A stretch of 35,822 nt of DNA from Flavobacteriaceae bacterium (GTDB taxonomy: Bacteria; Bacteroidota; Bacteroidia; Flavobacteriales; Flavobacteriaceae), in the NCBI GenBank assembly GCA_024763015.1, contig JANTGO010000003.1:1-35822 (forward strand), in the 5' to 3' direction. The notes under the pieces are model-generated. The model made no database searches and had not been told where the DNA came from. It was given only the letters and a program-made list of their open reading frames with translations. The position numbers were made by a program, and so were the translations under genes. Shown here in pieces: positions 27,714 through 35,822 of this stretch. The number at the start of each line of letters is the position of its first letter. Positions within the stretch are counted from its first letter, which is position 1.

Positions 27714-29621
27714 ATGAGCAAATCAAACAAAATTATTGGAATAGATTTGGGAACAACCAATTCGGTTGTTGCTGTTCGTGAAGGAAATGACACGGTTGTT
27801 ATTCCCAACCACGAAGGAAATAGAACGACACCTTCTGTTGTGGCATTTACAGATAAAGGTGAAATTAAAGTAGGAGATCCTGCTAAACGTCAAGCTATTA
27901 CCAATCCTGAAAAAACCGTTTCGTCTATCAAAAGATTTATGGGTAATAAATATTCAGAGGTAAAAGATGAAGTTACAAGGGTTCCTTACAAAGTGGTTAA
28001 AGGACCAAATGATACGCCGAGAGTAGAAATTGATGGCAAACAATATTCGCCACAAGAAATTTCGGCTATGATTTTGCAAAAATTGAAAAAGACAGCTGAA
28101 GACTATCTGGGACAAAAAGTAACCGAAGCGGTTATTACTGTGCCGGCATATTTTAACGATTCTCAAAGGCAAGCAACCAAAGAAGCCGGAGAAATTGCCG
28201 GATTAAAAGTACGTCGTATTATCAACGAACCTACGGCTGCAGCTTTGGCATACGGATTGGATAAATCTGACAAAGAAAAGAAAATTGCCGTATTTGACTT
28301 AGGTGGTGGTACTTTTGATATCTCTATTTTGGATATAGGTGATGGCGTTACAGAAGTGCTTTCAACCTCCGGTGATACCCACTTAGGTGGTGATGATTTT
28401 GACCAAAGAATAATCGACTGGTTGGCTGACGAATTCAAAAAAGATGAAGGAATTGATTTGAAACAAGATCCAATGGCATTGCAACGTTTGAAAGAAGCTG
28501 CAGAAAAAGCCAAAGTTGAATTGTCCTCAGCCAATGAAACAGAAATCAATTTGCCTTATATTACGGCTACAGCATCCGGTCCCAAACACTTGGTTAAAAA
28601 ATTAACCAGAGCACAGTTTGAAAAATTGACCGATGATTTGGTAAGCAGAGCCATGAAACCGGTAAAAGAGGCCTTACAGCAAGCAGACCTTAAACCAAGT
28701 GATATCGACGAAGTGATTTTGGTAGGTGGATCGACTCGTATCCCTAAAGTAGTTGAAGAAGTTGAAAAATTCTTTGGAAAAAAAGCTTCTAAAAACGTAA
28801 ACCCTGATGAAGTTGTTGCTGAAGGTGCTGCTATTCAAGGAGCTGTAATGACAGGTGATATCGATGATGTCTTGTTGTTAGATGTTACACCTTTGTCCTT
28901 AGGTATTGAAACAATGGGTGGCGTATTTACAAAGTTAATCGATGCAAATACAACCATTCCAACTAAGAAATCTCAAATATTTTCTACGGCACAAGATAAC
29001 CAACCTAGCGTTGAAATTCATGTGTTGCAAGGAGAAAGACCTTTGGCAAAAGATAACAAAACAATTGGTCGTTTCCACTTAGACGGCATTCCACCGGCAC
29101 GTCGTGGCGAGCCACAAATCGAAGTAACATTTGATATTGATGCCGATGGTATTATTCACGTTACAGCTGCGGATAAAAAATCCGGAAAATCTAAAGATAT
29201 TCGTATTGAAGCATCTAGCGGATTGAGCAAAGACGAAATTGAAAAAATGAAAAAAGAAGCAGAAGCCAATGCAGAAGCTGACAGAAAAGCCAAAGAAAAC
29301 ATCGAAAAATTAAACAAAGCCGATGCAATGTCTTTCCAATTGGAAAAATTGATGGAAGAACATAAGGATAATATTTCTGCTGACAACAAAACAGCTATTG
29401 AAAATATTGTCAAAAAATTAAAAGATGCTTATGACAAGAAAGATGCTGATATGGCTGAAGCAGCAACTAAAGAGGCAGATGAATTAATGATGAAAGTAGG
29501 ACAAGATATTCAAAATGCTGCACAAGCCAATGCTGGCACTCAGCAAGCACAACAAGAACCGTCACAAGAACAAAAACCGGATGACGATGTGCAAGATGCA
29601 GATTTTGAAGAAGTTGACTAA
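27714..29621 (+). CDS. dnaK: Molecular chaperone DnaK (Hsp70)
   Basis: [69 protein letters not shown]-like acidic end. Confidence 0.99.
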   Translation: MSKSNKIIGIDLGTTNSVVAVREGNDTVVIPNHEGNRTTPSVVAFTDKGEIKVGDPAKRQAITNPEKTVSSIKRFMGNKYSEVKDEVTRVPYKVVKGPNDTPRVEIDGKQYSPQEISAMILQKLKKTAEDYLGQKVTEAVITVPAYFNDSQRQATKEAGEIAGLKVRRIINEPTAAALAYGLDKSDKEKKIAVFDLGGGTFDISILDIGDGVTEVLSTSGDTHLGGDDFDQRIIDWLADEFKKDEGIDLKQDPMALQRLKEAAEKAKVELSSANETEINLPYITATASGPKHLVKKLTRAQFEKLTDDLVSRAMKPVKEALQQADLKPSDIDEVILVGGSTRIPKVVEEVEKFFGKKASKNVNPDEVVAEGAAIQGAVMTGDIDDVLLLDVTPLSLGIETMGGVFTKLIDANTTIPTKKSQIFSTAQDNQPSVEIHVLQGERPLAKDNKTIGRFHLDGIPPARRGEPQIEVTFDIDADGIIHVTAADKKSGKSKDIRIEASSGLSKDEIEKMKKEAEANAEADRKAKENIEKLNKADAMSFQLEKLMEEHKDNISADNKTAIENIVKKLKDAYDKKDADMAEAATKEADELMMKVGQDIQNAAQANAGTQQAQQEPSQEQKPDDDVQDADFEEVD

Positions 29622-29648
29622 TAGTAATTCTTTTAGAATTAGTTTTTT

Positions 29649-29684
29649 AAAAAAGCAAGCAACTTGATAGTTGCTTGCTTTTTT
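29649..29684. terminator. Strong bidirectional terminator after dnaK
   Basis: Perfect 15-bp arms aaaaaagcaagcaac/gttgcttgctttttt with 6-nt loop, between convergent genes. Confidence 0.9.
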
Positions 29685-29713
29685 TATGTCTTATTATAAA
29701 AAGTCTTTTCAGA

Positions 29714-30049
29714 TTAGCTAAACAAAATGTCGTAAATACGTTCCATTTCCATAGCCAATTTTGGCACGCTAACGTGACGCGCTTGTCGGATGGTTTCTTT
29801 GCCGTCAAAATACACGAGTACGGTGGGGATGACAAATACATTGAAATATCCACGAGCTTCCGGAAGCATTTGTACATTGATTTCTAAAAACTGCATTTCC
29901 GGAAACTGTTCCTTCACCATATTTTGTAGTTTGGGTGATAAAGCATCGCCTACATTACAAGATTCATCGGAAAAGAAAACCAATACCGCCTGATTTTCTC
30001 TTAGAAATTCGTTGGCTTCTTCTAAAGTTTGTGCAAAAGTATATGACAT
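29714..30049 (-). CDS. Thioredoxin family protein with single-Cys (CxxG) site
   Basis: AVLVFFSDESCNVGDALSPKLQNMVKEQFPEMQFLEINVQMLPEARGYFNVFVIPTVLVYFDGKE; thioredoxin fold with cis-Pro (IPT). Confidence 0.85.
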   Translation of the reverse strand: MSYTFAQTLEEANEFLRENQAVLVFFSDESCNVGDALSPKLQNMVKEQFPEMQFLEINVQMLPEARGYFNVFVIPTVLVYFDGKETIRQARHVSVPKLAMEMERIYDILFS

Positions 30050-30128
30050 TTTTATGCTATTTTAAAGCGACAAATATATTCTTTTTTTTAAAATAGGAAA
30101 CCTCAAAAGTCTTTTTTTTATAATAGTC

Positions 30129-30803
30129 TTAAATATCCCATTCGCGGTAGAACTGTGCTAAGAAATCCAGCATAAATTGGTGTCTTTCTTTTGCCAATTC
30201 TTTGCCGGTTTCCGTGTTCATCAAATCTTTTAGTTTGAGTAGTTTTTCATAAAAATGATTGATAGTTGCCGTCTCACCTTTTTTATATTCTTCTTTAGTC
30301 AAATTTTCTTTTGGGACGAAATTGGGGTCGTAAATTAGATTGTTTTTATGTCCGCCATACACAAAAGCACGGGCAATACCAATAGCGCCAATAGCATCAA
30401 GACGGTCTGCATCTTGTATGATTTCTAATTCCTTACTCGTGAATTTTTGTCCGGAGAAAGTGTTTTTAAAAGAGATGTTTTCAATGATCTTAACAATGTG
30501 CGCAATATCATTTTTATCAATTTTCAACGTCTCTAAAAAATCTTGAGCCATTTTAGGACCGATGTTTTCGTCGCCATTATGAAATTTAGAGTCTGCAATA
30601 TCGTGAAGCAAAGCGCCAAGTTGTACGATGTATCCATCGGCATTCTCTTTTTCATTAATTTTTTCAGCAGTTTTTAAGACGCGTAAAATATGCCAATAAT
30701 CGTGCCCGGCTTCTGCTTGGTCAAGTGTTTTTTTGACAAATTCTTTGGTTTTCTCTATGTTTTTTTGTTGGCCAGGATCAAGCATAAATATTGTTTTTTG
30801 CAA
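30129..30803 (-). CDS. HD domain phosphohydrolase (YedJ-like)
   Basis: HDYWHILRVLKTA; GALLHDIADSKFH; IIQDADRLDAIGAIGIARAF; alternative start at 30785. Confidence 0.92.
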   Translation of the reverse strand: MQKTIFMLDPGQQKNIEKTKEFVKKTLDQAEAGHDYWHILRVLKTAEKINEKENADGYIVQLGALLHDIADSKFHNGDENIGPKMAQDFLETLKIDKNDIAHIVKIIENISFKNTFSGQKFTSKELEIIQDADRLDAIGAIGIARAFVYGGHKNNLIYDPNFVPKENLTKEEYKKGETATINHFYEKLLKLKDLMNTETGKELAKERHQFMLDFLAQFYREWDI

Positions 30804-30928
30804 TATTACGCAATTAATTTTTAAGTCGGGTTTGCTAAAACTGTGGTTTGTATATTAGGTAGCATACAAATATGATTTGCTTGTAATTTTCTCGTATCAT
30901 AAGTTACTAAGAAGTAAATTATTTTGAC

Positions 30929-30936
30929 TAATTTTG
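30929..30936 (+). promoter_or_regulatory. Bacteroidota-type -7 element candidate (TAATTTTG)
   Basis: TAnnTTTG match 21 nt before the enoyl-CoA hydratase ATG. Confidence 0.35.
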
Positions 30937-30956
30937 TTCAATCTTAAACAAAAAAT

Positions 30957-31715
30957 ATGTCTTATATAAATTATAGTATTCAAAACAATATTGGTTTTTT
31001 AAAATTTAACCGTCCTGACAAATACAATGCTTTTCATAAGGAATTATTAGAAGAATTGTCGGATTTATTGAGTAGAGAAAATAGGAATGAATCGCTTAAA
31101 GTCTTAATTATTAGTGGCGAAGGGAAAGCTTTTTCGTCAGGAGTTGACCTTAAATCATTGTTGGATTTAAAAACGGTGGAGCAGGCAAGAGATTTTGCTT
31201 TGTTATTGGAGAGTACTTCCGAAAAAATATATAATTTTTCAAAACCAACCATTGCTTTGGTTAATGGTATTGCCTTAGGTGGAGGATTTGGTTATGCCAC
31301 AGCAGCCGATATTCGCGTGATGAGTTTAAGTACAAAAGTAGGATATCCTGCGGTGAAATTGGGCGCTATTTTGCCGGCAACTTGCACGATGTACCTCAAA
31401 AGTTTGATAGGCGAAGGTAGAAGTATGGATTTATTGCTTACCGGTAGAATGCTACAAGCAGACGAAGCCTTTCAAATGGGTTTGGTGAATTATATCACTA
31501 CCCAAGAAATGGCAGCTGATTTTGCCATCGATAAAGCCAAACAAATTATGGAAGCGCCTGAACTGGCTTTGCTTTATACCAAAAATACGGTTCATTTTTC
31601 TACCAAAAAAGAAATTGAAGCAGCCAAATTATATGCAGCAGATAATTTTGCATTTTTATCGCAAACGGCTGAATGGCAGAAGCGTATGAATGATTTTGCC
31701 AATAAGAAAAAATAA
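30957..31715 (+). CDS. Enoyl-CoA hydratase/isomerase family protein
   Basis: LNRPDKYNAF-type start (FNRPDKYNAFHKELLEEL); ISGEGKAFSSGVDLKSL; ALVNGIALGGGFGYATAADIRV. Confidence 0.95.
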   Translation: MSYINYSIQNNIGFLKFNRPDKYNAFHKELLEELSDLLSRENRNESLKVLIISGEGKAFSSGVDLKSLLDLKTVEQARDFALLLESTSEKIYNFSKPTIALVNGIALGGGFGYATAADIRVMSLSTKVGYPAVKLGAILPATCTMYLKSLIGEGRSMDLLLTGRMLQADEAFQMGLVNYITTQEMAADFAIDKAKQIMEAPELALLYTKNTVHFSTKKEIEAAKLYAADNFAFLSQTAEWQKRMNDFANKKK

Positions 31716-31719
31716 AGTT

Positions 31720-32046
31720 TTAGAAAACGTATTTGATGAAACCAAATAAGGGACGAGATTGCAGATAATCCAAATCATCCTCAAAATGATAGGCCTCTCT
31801 TTCAAATGAGATGTTTTTATATGCGAGATAAGTATTTTTGTAGTAGATTAATTTGATTAGATATTCCGTTAGATACCAAATAAAGAATACAATCCAAAGG
31901 AGTTCAACTTGTTGCTTTAGGTGTATTTTCTCGTGATTTATTAAAACATAATCATTTTTATATCCGGCTTCTTTTAAAAAAATAAAAGGATAAATGCTCA
32001 GCGCACTAAATGAACGTGCAATAATAGATGGAAAAACGATAATCAT
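31720..32046 (-). CDS. hypothetical small membrane-associated protein with HEKIH motif
   Basis: NHEKIHLKQQVELLWIVFFIWYLTEYLIKLIYYKNTYLAYKNISFEREAY; coherent ORF. Confidence 0.75.
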   Translation of the reverse strand: MIIVFPSIIARSFSALSIYPFIFLKEAGYKNDYVLINHEKIHLKQQVELLWIVFFIWYLTEYLIKLIYYKNTYLAYKNISFEREAYHFEDDLDYLQSRPLFGFIKYVF

Positions 32047-32095
32047 ATTATCAAATTTTGGTCAAAGTTAATGTTTTTTTAATTGATTCCCTTTT

Positions 32096-32127
32096 GGTGA
32101 ATGATTTGGGTTGACCCAAATCATTCA
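32096..32127. repeat. Perfect inverted repeat (14-bp arms, 2-nt loop)
   Basis: tgaatgatttgggt-tg-acccaaatcattca (32098-32127); ggtgaatgatttgggtt (32096-32112) recurs directly at 32318-32334. Confidence 0.9.
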
Positions 32128-32159
32128 TGAAATTATCTTTGTGCAGATACAAGGCATCG

Positions 32160-32334
32160 AATTTTGCCGACATATCCATATATTTCAAGAAATTCGTAAC
32201 GAAGTAGATGCATAAAGAGAATTTTAAGTGTTGCTTAAATTTGGTATGTGTATTTTAGTTAGGAATACGATTAAAGTCTCGTATATATGGTATTTAATGT
32301 TAATTTTTGATAGTTACGGTGAATGATTTGGGTT
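32160..32334. repeat. Degenerate intergenic repeat, copy B
   Basis: Aligns to 11494-11669: ttttgccgA..catATTTCAAGaAATTCGTAAcGaAGTAGATGCATA, then TAGGAAtaCGATT. Confidence 0.65.
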
Positions 32335-32403
32335 AATCTTTTCTTAAAATAACACCTAGACAAGTACTTTTTGCTATTTTTACAGTTACAAATAAAAATA
32401 TCA

Positions 32404-33207
32404 ATGCAGGAAATTTTTAGCACAAATAATACCAAAGTCAAATATATTGCGCAATTGCAGAAAAAATCGGCATTGCGTCAGCAGTTGCAAGAGTTTGTTA
32501 TCGAGGGTTTGAGAGAACTAGAAGCAGCTTTAAAAAACCGTTTTGTAATTAAAACCATTTATTTTTATCCCGATTTAGTTGAAGAACAGATTTTGTATAA
32601 ATGGAAAGAGATATATAAATCTGATTTTGAGATGGTTAAAATCTCAAAAAACGTTTTTAAAAAATTGTCATATCGAAATTCTACCGAAGGTATTATAGCA
32701 GTTGGCAAAATGAAGTCGCATCATATAAAGGATATCAAACTGAGTAAAAATCCTTTGTTGCTTGTTGCAGAATCTATTGAAAAACCCGGCAATATGGGTG
32801 CCATGCTCAGAAGTCTTGACGGTGCCGGTGTCGATGCTTTTGTATTGGTCAATTCCAAAGTCGATATGTATAATCCCAATGTAATCAGGTCTAGTCTGGG
32901 CATGGTTTTTAGCAAGCAAATAGCTGTTGCTAATATGGCGGAGATGGCTATTTTTTTGAAAGAAAATTCAATAAAATTGTTTGGAGCAACCCTACAAAAC
33001 GCAAATGTTTACCACCTTGAAGATTTTACAAAACCATCTGCTATTGCAGTAGGAGCAGAAGATAAAGGTTTGTCAGAAAATTTTAGAAAATTGATGCAAC
33101 AAGCCGTTTATATTCCCATGCTAGGACAAGCAGACTCGTTAAACGTATCTGTTTCGGCAGCCGTATTGCTGTACGAAGCTTTAAGACAACGAAATCTAAG
33201 TAATTAA
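32404..33207 (+). CDS. TrmH/SpoU family RNA methyltransferase
   Basis: EKPGNMGAMLRSLDGAGVDAFVLV; NPNVIRSSLGMVF; VGAEDKGLSE; IPMLGQADSLNVSVSAAVLLYEALRQ; ATG 32404 (MQEIFSTNN) preferred. Confidence 0.94.
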   Translation: MQEIFSTNNTKVKYIAQLQKKSALRQQLQEFVIEGLRELEAALKNRFVIKTIYFYPDLVEEQILYKWKEIYKSDFEMVKISKNVFKKLSYRNSTEGIIAVGKMKSHHIKDIKLSKNPLLLVAESIEKPGNMGAMLRSLDGAGVDAFVLVNSKVDMYNPNVIRSSLGMVFSKQIAVANMAEMAIFLKENSIKLFGATLQNANVYHLEDFTKPSAIAVGAEDKGLSENFRKLMQQAVYIPMLGQADSLNVSVSAAVLLYEALRQRNLSN

Positions 33208-33219
33208 TAACTAGTTAAG

Positions 33220-34590
33220 ATGAAATTTATAAGATTTACACATTTATCAATTTTTTTCACTTTGCTTTCTTGTGGGCATCTTTCAAATTCTGATAAAGGG
33301 GTGGTAAAGATTACCGGAAAAATAGTCAATCCCAGAATATCCAAAATGTATTTATCCAGAGATTTATTGATGATGGATGTTGATACAATTAAAATAGACA
33401 ATGCCAATAAAGTTAAGTCCGATATAAATATCGATCACGAAGGATTGTATCTATGCAGCATCTTTCCCGAATTTCAACTTTTTTATCTTAAACCCAATGA
33501 TTCCTTAGCATTTCATATCAATGTAGATGAGTTTGATGAATCGCTGAGTTTCTCCGAAGGACTGGGTTTTGAGAACAATTTATTGATGGATTTGTTTTTA
33601 ATCAATGAAAAGGAGAATTATTATTTTTATAAAAGACAACATCAATTTTCATTGCAAACTTTTCAAAAGAAAATTGATTCTTTTGACCGGATTAAGCAAA
33701 AATTAGTGCTAAACAATCACGAAGATCTAAAAAAAACATCCACAAAATTTAGAAATATTCTTGATTTATATGCCAATAGTGTTAGTTATAGTTTAAAAGA
33801 AAATTTTGTAAAAAACCATCCGGATTTACATTTTTCAGAAGATTTTCTGTCTTATAGAACAATACTACATAAACCTGTTGCCGATGCGAGTGTAATTGAT
33901 TTATACCCTTTTATCGATCAGTTGATTAACAATAAAGTTTCAAAAGTGGGAATGAATGTTAATGAATACTATAGCACTATTGTTGATTTTTCAAAAAATG
34001 AAATAAAAGATAATAACGTAAGAAATAATGTATTGGCAAAATATTGTGGCGATTATATCGAATCAAAAAAGATAATAAATGAAGATGCAGTTGTTAAAAA
34101 ATATTTGCAGGAAATTGGAAAAGTTAAATACAAAAATTTTTGCACCGATAAATTGATAAAAAATGCCAAAATGCAAAAAGGAAATATTTTTCCGAACATC
34201 AATGTTATTGACAAAAACAAACAAATACAACCCATTGATAGTTTGCTTAAAAATGGAAAATACTTAATAACATTCTGGAATTATTATTACCGTAAAAATT
34301 TCACAGCCAATCTTAAAAAATTGCATCAAATCCACCGTGATTTTCCGGATTTGAATATAATGGTCTTAAATTTAAATCCATCCGGTTTTGATAGTTGGAA
34401 AACCCAAATCCCTGAAAATGATGGTTTAATGTATTTTCAAGTACAGAAATTAAATCAAATCAAACAAATTCAACCCTTTCATTTAGCCCAAGTCTATTTG
34501 CTTAATCGAGACAGCATTCAGCAGAGCATGATCAATATTTATCAACCTGATTTTTATGCAATTATCAATGATTTTATGATTAAAAAATAA
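33220..34590 (+). CDS. Predicted lipoprotein with degenerate C-terminal thioredoxin-like (TlpA-type) domain
   Basis: FFTLLSCGHL lipobox; PNINVIDKNKQIQPIDSLLKNGKYLITFWNYYYRKNFTANLKKLHQIHRDFPDLNIMVLNL resembles the TlpA/redoxin core without CxxC. Confidence 0.7.
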   Translation: MKFIRFTHLSIFFTLLSCGHLSNSDKGVVKITGKIVNPRISKMYLSRDLLMMDVDTIKIDNANKVKSDINIDHEGLYLCSIFPEFQLFYLKPNDSLAFHINVDEFDESLSFSEGLGFENNLLMDLFLINEKENYYFYKRQHQFSLQTFQKKIDSFDRIKQKLVLNNHEDLKKTSTKFRNILDLYANSVSYSLKENFVKNHPDLHFSEDFLSYRTILHKPVADASVIDLYPFIDQLINNKVSKVGMNVNEYYSTIVDFSKNEIKDNNVRNNVLAKYCGDYIESKKIINEDAVVKKYLQEIGKVKYKNFCTDKLIKNAKMQKGNIFPNINVIDKNKQIQPIDSLLKNGKYLITFWNYYYRKNFTANLKKLHQIHRDFPDLNIMVLNLNPSGFDSWKTQIPENDGLMYFQVQKLNQIKQIQPFHLAQVYLLNRDSIQQSMINIYQPDFYAIINDFMIKK

Positions 34591-34655
34591 TTGTTTTTTT
34601 TGTAACTTTTAGAAATAAGTTTCGTAATAATAATAAAGAGAAATAAAGAAAGATT

Positions 34656-35558
34656 ATGGCATATATTGATTATTATAAAGCTCTAGGGGTGAAAAAGGAT
34701 GCTTCTGAAGGCGATATAAAAAAAGCTTATAGAAAATTGGCTAGAAAATATCATCCCGATTTAAATAAAGACAACAAGGAAGCGGAAAAAAAGTTCAAAG
34801 AAATTAACGAAGCCAACGAGGTGTTGAGCAATCCCGAAAATAGAAAAAAATACGATAAATATGGAGAGCATTGGGAGCATGCCGATGAAATTGAAAGACA
34901 AAAAGCACAACAACAGCAATACCAACAATCTTACGGGGGAGGCGACTTTGGTGGTTTTGGAGGTAATGGTTTTGACCAAGAAGATTTTTCCGATTTTTTT
35001 CAATCCATGTTTGGTGGTAGGGCAAGTTCCTCAAGAAAGAGTGTAAAGTTTAAAGGACAGGACTTAAATGCTTCTTTACAGTTAAACTTAAGTGATATTT
35101 ACAAAACCCATAAACAAACCATTACGGTTAATGGTAAAAAAATCAGAATTACCATTCCGGCAGGTATCAAGGACGGACAAGTTATTAGAATAAAAGGACA
35201 TGGTGGAAAAGGTGTAAACGGTGGGCCAAACGGCGATTTATATATCAAGTTTAAGATTGTAAATGACACAGCGTTCAAAAGATTGCAAGACGATTTATAT
35301 AAAACCGTTGATATTGATTTGTACACAGCAGTTTTGGGAGGTGAAATCGAAGTGAAAACGATGAAATCAAAAGTCAAATTAAAAGTAAAACCCGGAACGC
35401 AGTGTGGCACTAAAACCCGGCTCAAAGGAAAAGGATTTCCAAAATATAAAAAAGATAATGAATACGGTGATTTGTATATAACCTATAATGTTAAAATTCC
35501 TACGGATTTAAACGAAAAACAAAAAGAATTGTTTAAGCAATTATCTGAGATAAAATAA
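34656..35558 (+). CDS. cbpA: DnaJ-like co-chaperone without zinc finger (CbpA type)
   Basis: J domain [33 protein letters not shown] (HPD); G/F-rich region; C-terminal substrate-binding domain; no CxxCxGxG repeats; followed by a cbpM-like ORF. Confidence 0.94.
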   Translation: MAYIDYYKALGVKKDASEGDIKKAYRKLARKYHPDLNKDNKEAEKKFKEINEANEVLSNPENRKKYDKYGEHWEHADEIERQKAQQQQYQQSYGGGDFGGFGGNGFDQEDFSDFFQSMFGGRASSSRKSVKFKGQDLNASLQLNLSDIYKTHKQTITVNGKKIRITIPAGIKDGQVIRIKGHGGKGVNGGPNGDLYIKFKIVNDTAFKRLQDDLYKTVDIDLYTAVLGGEIEVKTMKSKVKLKVKPGTQCGTKTRLKGKGFPKYKKDNEYGDLYITYNVKIPTDLNEKQKELFKQLSEIK

Positions 35559-35607
35559 ATTACGATTTCTTTTCTATTGGGCAATGATAGAATAGGATAA
35601 TTAAAAA

Positions 35608-35822
35608 ATGAAAGCAATGAGTAAACAAGAACTAATATCGATACAAAAAATTTGTGATAGCTATAGTATCCCATATTCGTTTTTTGAGGATTTGAGAAAT
35701 TTTGAAATAATACCGCTTCACGAAGAAGACACCCTATATATTGAAGAGAACTTTCTGCCGGAAGTTGAAAAAATAATACGATTGCATTTTGATTTGCACA
35801 TTAATATGGAAGGTATAGATGT
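35608..35822 (+). CDS. cbpM: Chaperone modulator CbpM-like protein (3' truncated by window edge)
   Basis: My translation: MKAMSKQELISIQKICDSYSIPYSFFEDLRNFEIIPLHEEDTLYIEENFLPEVEKIIRLHFDLHINMEGID...; resembles CbpM and follows cbpA. Confidence 0.8.
   Translation, partial: MKAMSKQELISIQKICDSYSIPYSFFEDLRNFEIIPLHEEDTLYIEENFLPEVEKIIRLHFDLHINMEGID

Noticed and set aside
27554-27808. 84-aa minus-strand ORF overlapping the dnaK start
   Set aside because: Overlaps the dnaK start and its upstream region on the opposite strand; hydrophobic shadow translation with no homology signal.
28163-28549. 128-aa minus-strand ORF inside dnaK
   Set aside because: Antisense to a certain dnaK gene; long antisense ORFs in dnaK are a known codon-bias artefact and no motif is visible.
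35099-35425. 108-aa minus-strand ORF inside cbpA
   Set aside because: Antisense to the conserved J-protein C-terminal domain.

Overview
The window is a 35.8 kb AT-rich chromosomal segment from a Bacteroidota (Flavobacteriia-like) genome, inferred from gene families, gene order and TAnnTTTG -7-like elements. Most of it is housekeeping. Recognised genes include an ExbB/ExbD operon, aldehyde dehydrogenase, a C1 papain-like peptidase, YifB/ComM AAA ATPase, a DUF4301 protein, rfbB, a large sortilin/VPS10-type beta-propeller protein, LD-carboxypeptidase, metG, an M23-GH3-DUF4286 cluster, rplY, prs, oxyR, dGTPase, a DEAD-box helicase, dnaK, an HD hydrolase, enoyl-CoA hydratase, a SpoU/TrmH methyltransferase, and cbpA with a truncated cbpM at the right edge. 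I recognised no tRNA, rRNA, CRISPR array, intact IS element or obvious defence system. The least ordinary signals are: (1) a cluster of nested hairpin repeats between two convergent genes (3967-4256), where flanking boxes are conserved but inner stems differ and stay paired; (2) a stand-alone ferredoxin + group-4 hydrogenase/NuoB-like small subunit that has lost most canonical proximal Fe-S ligands while keeping the rest of the fold signature (21130-21885); (3) a degenerate ~175 bp intergenic repeat in two places (11494-11669 and 32160-32334), one copy next to a perfect 14-bp-arm inverted repeat; (4) UDP-sugar-pyrophosphorylase-like motifs in the DUF4301 protein next to rfbB. None is proven to be a new system. 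All calls come from reading the sequence without database searches.
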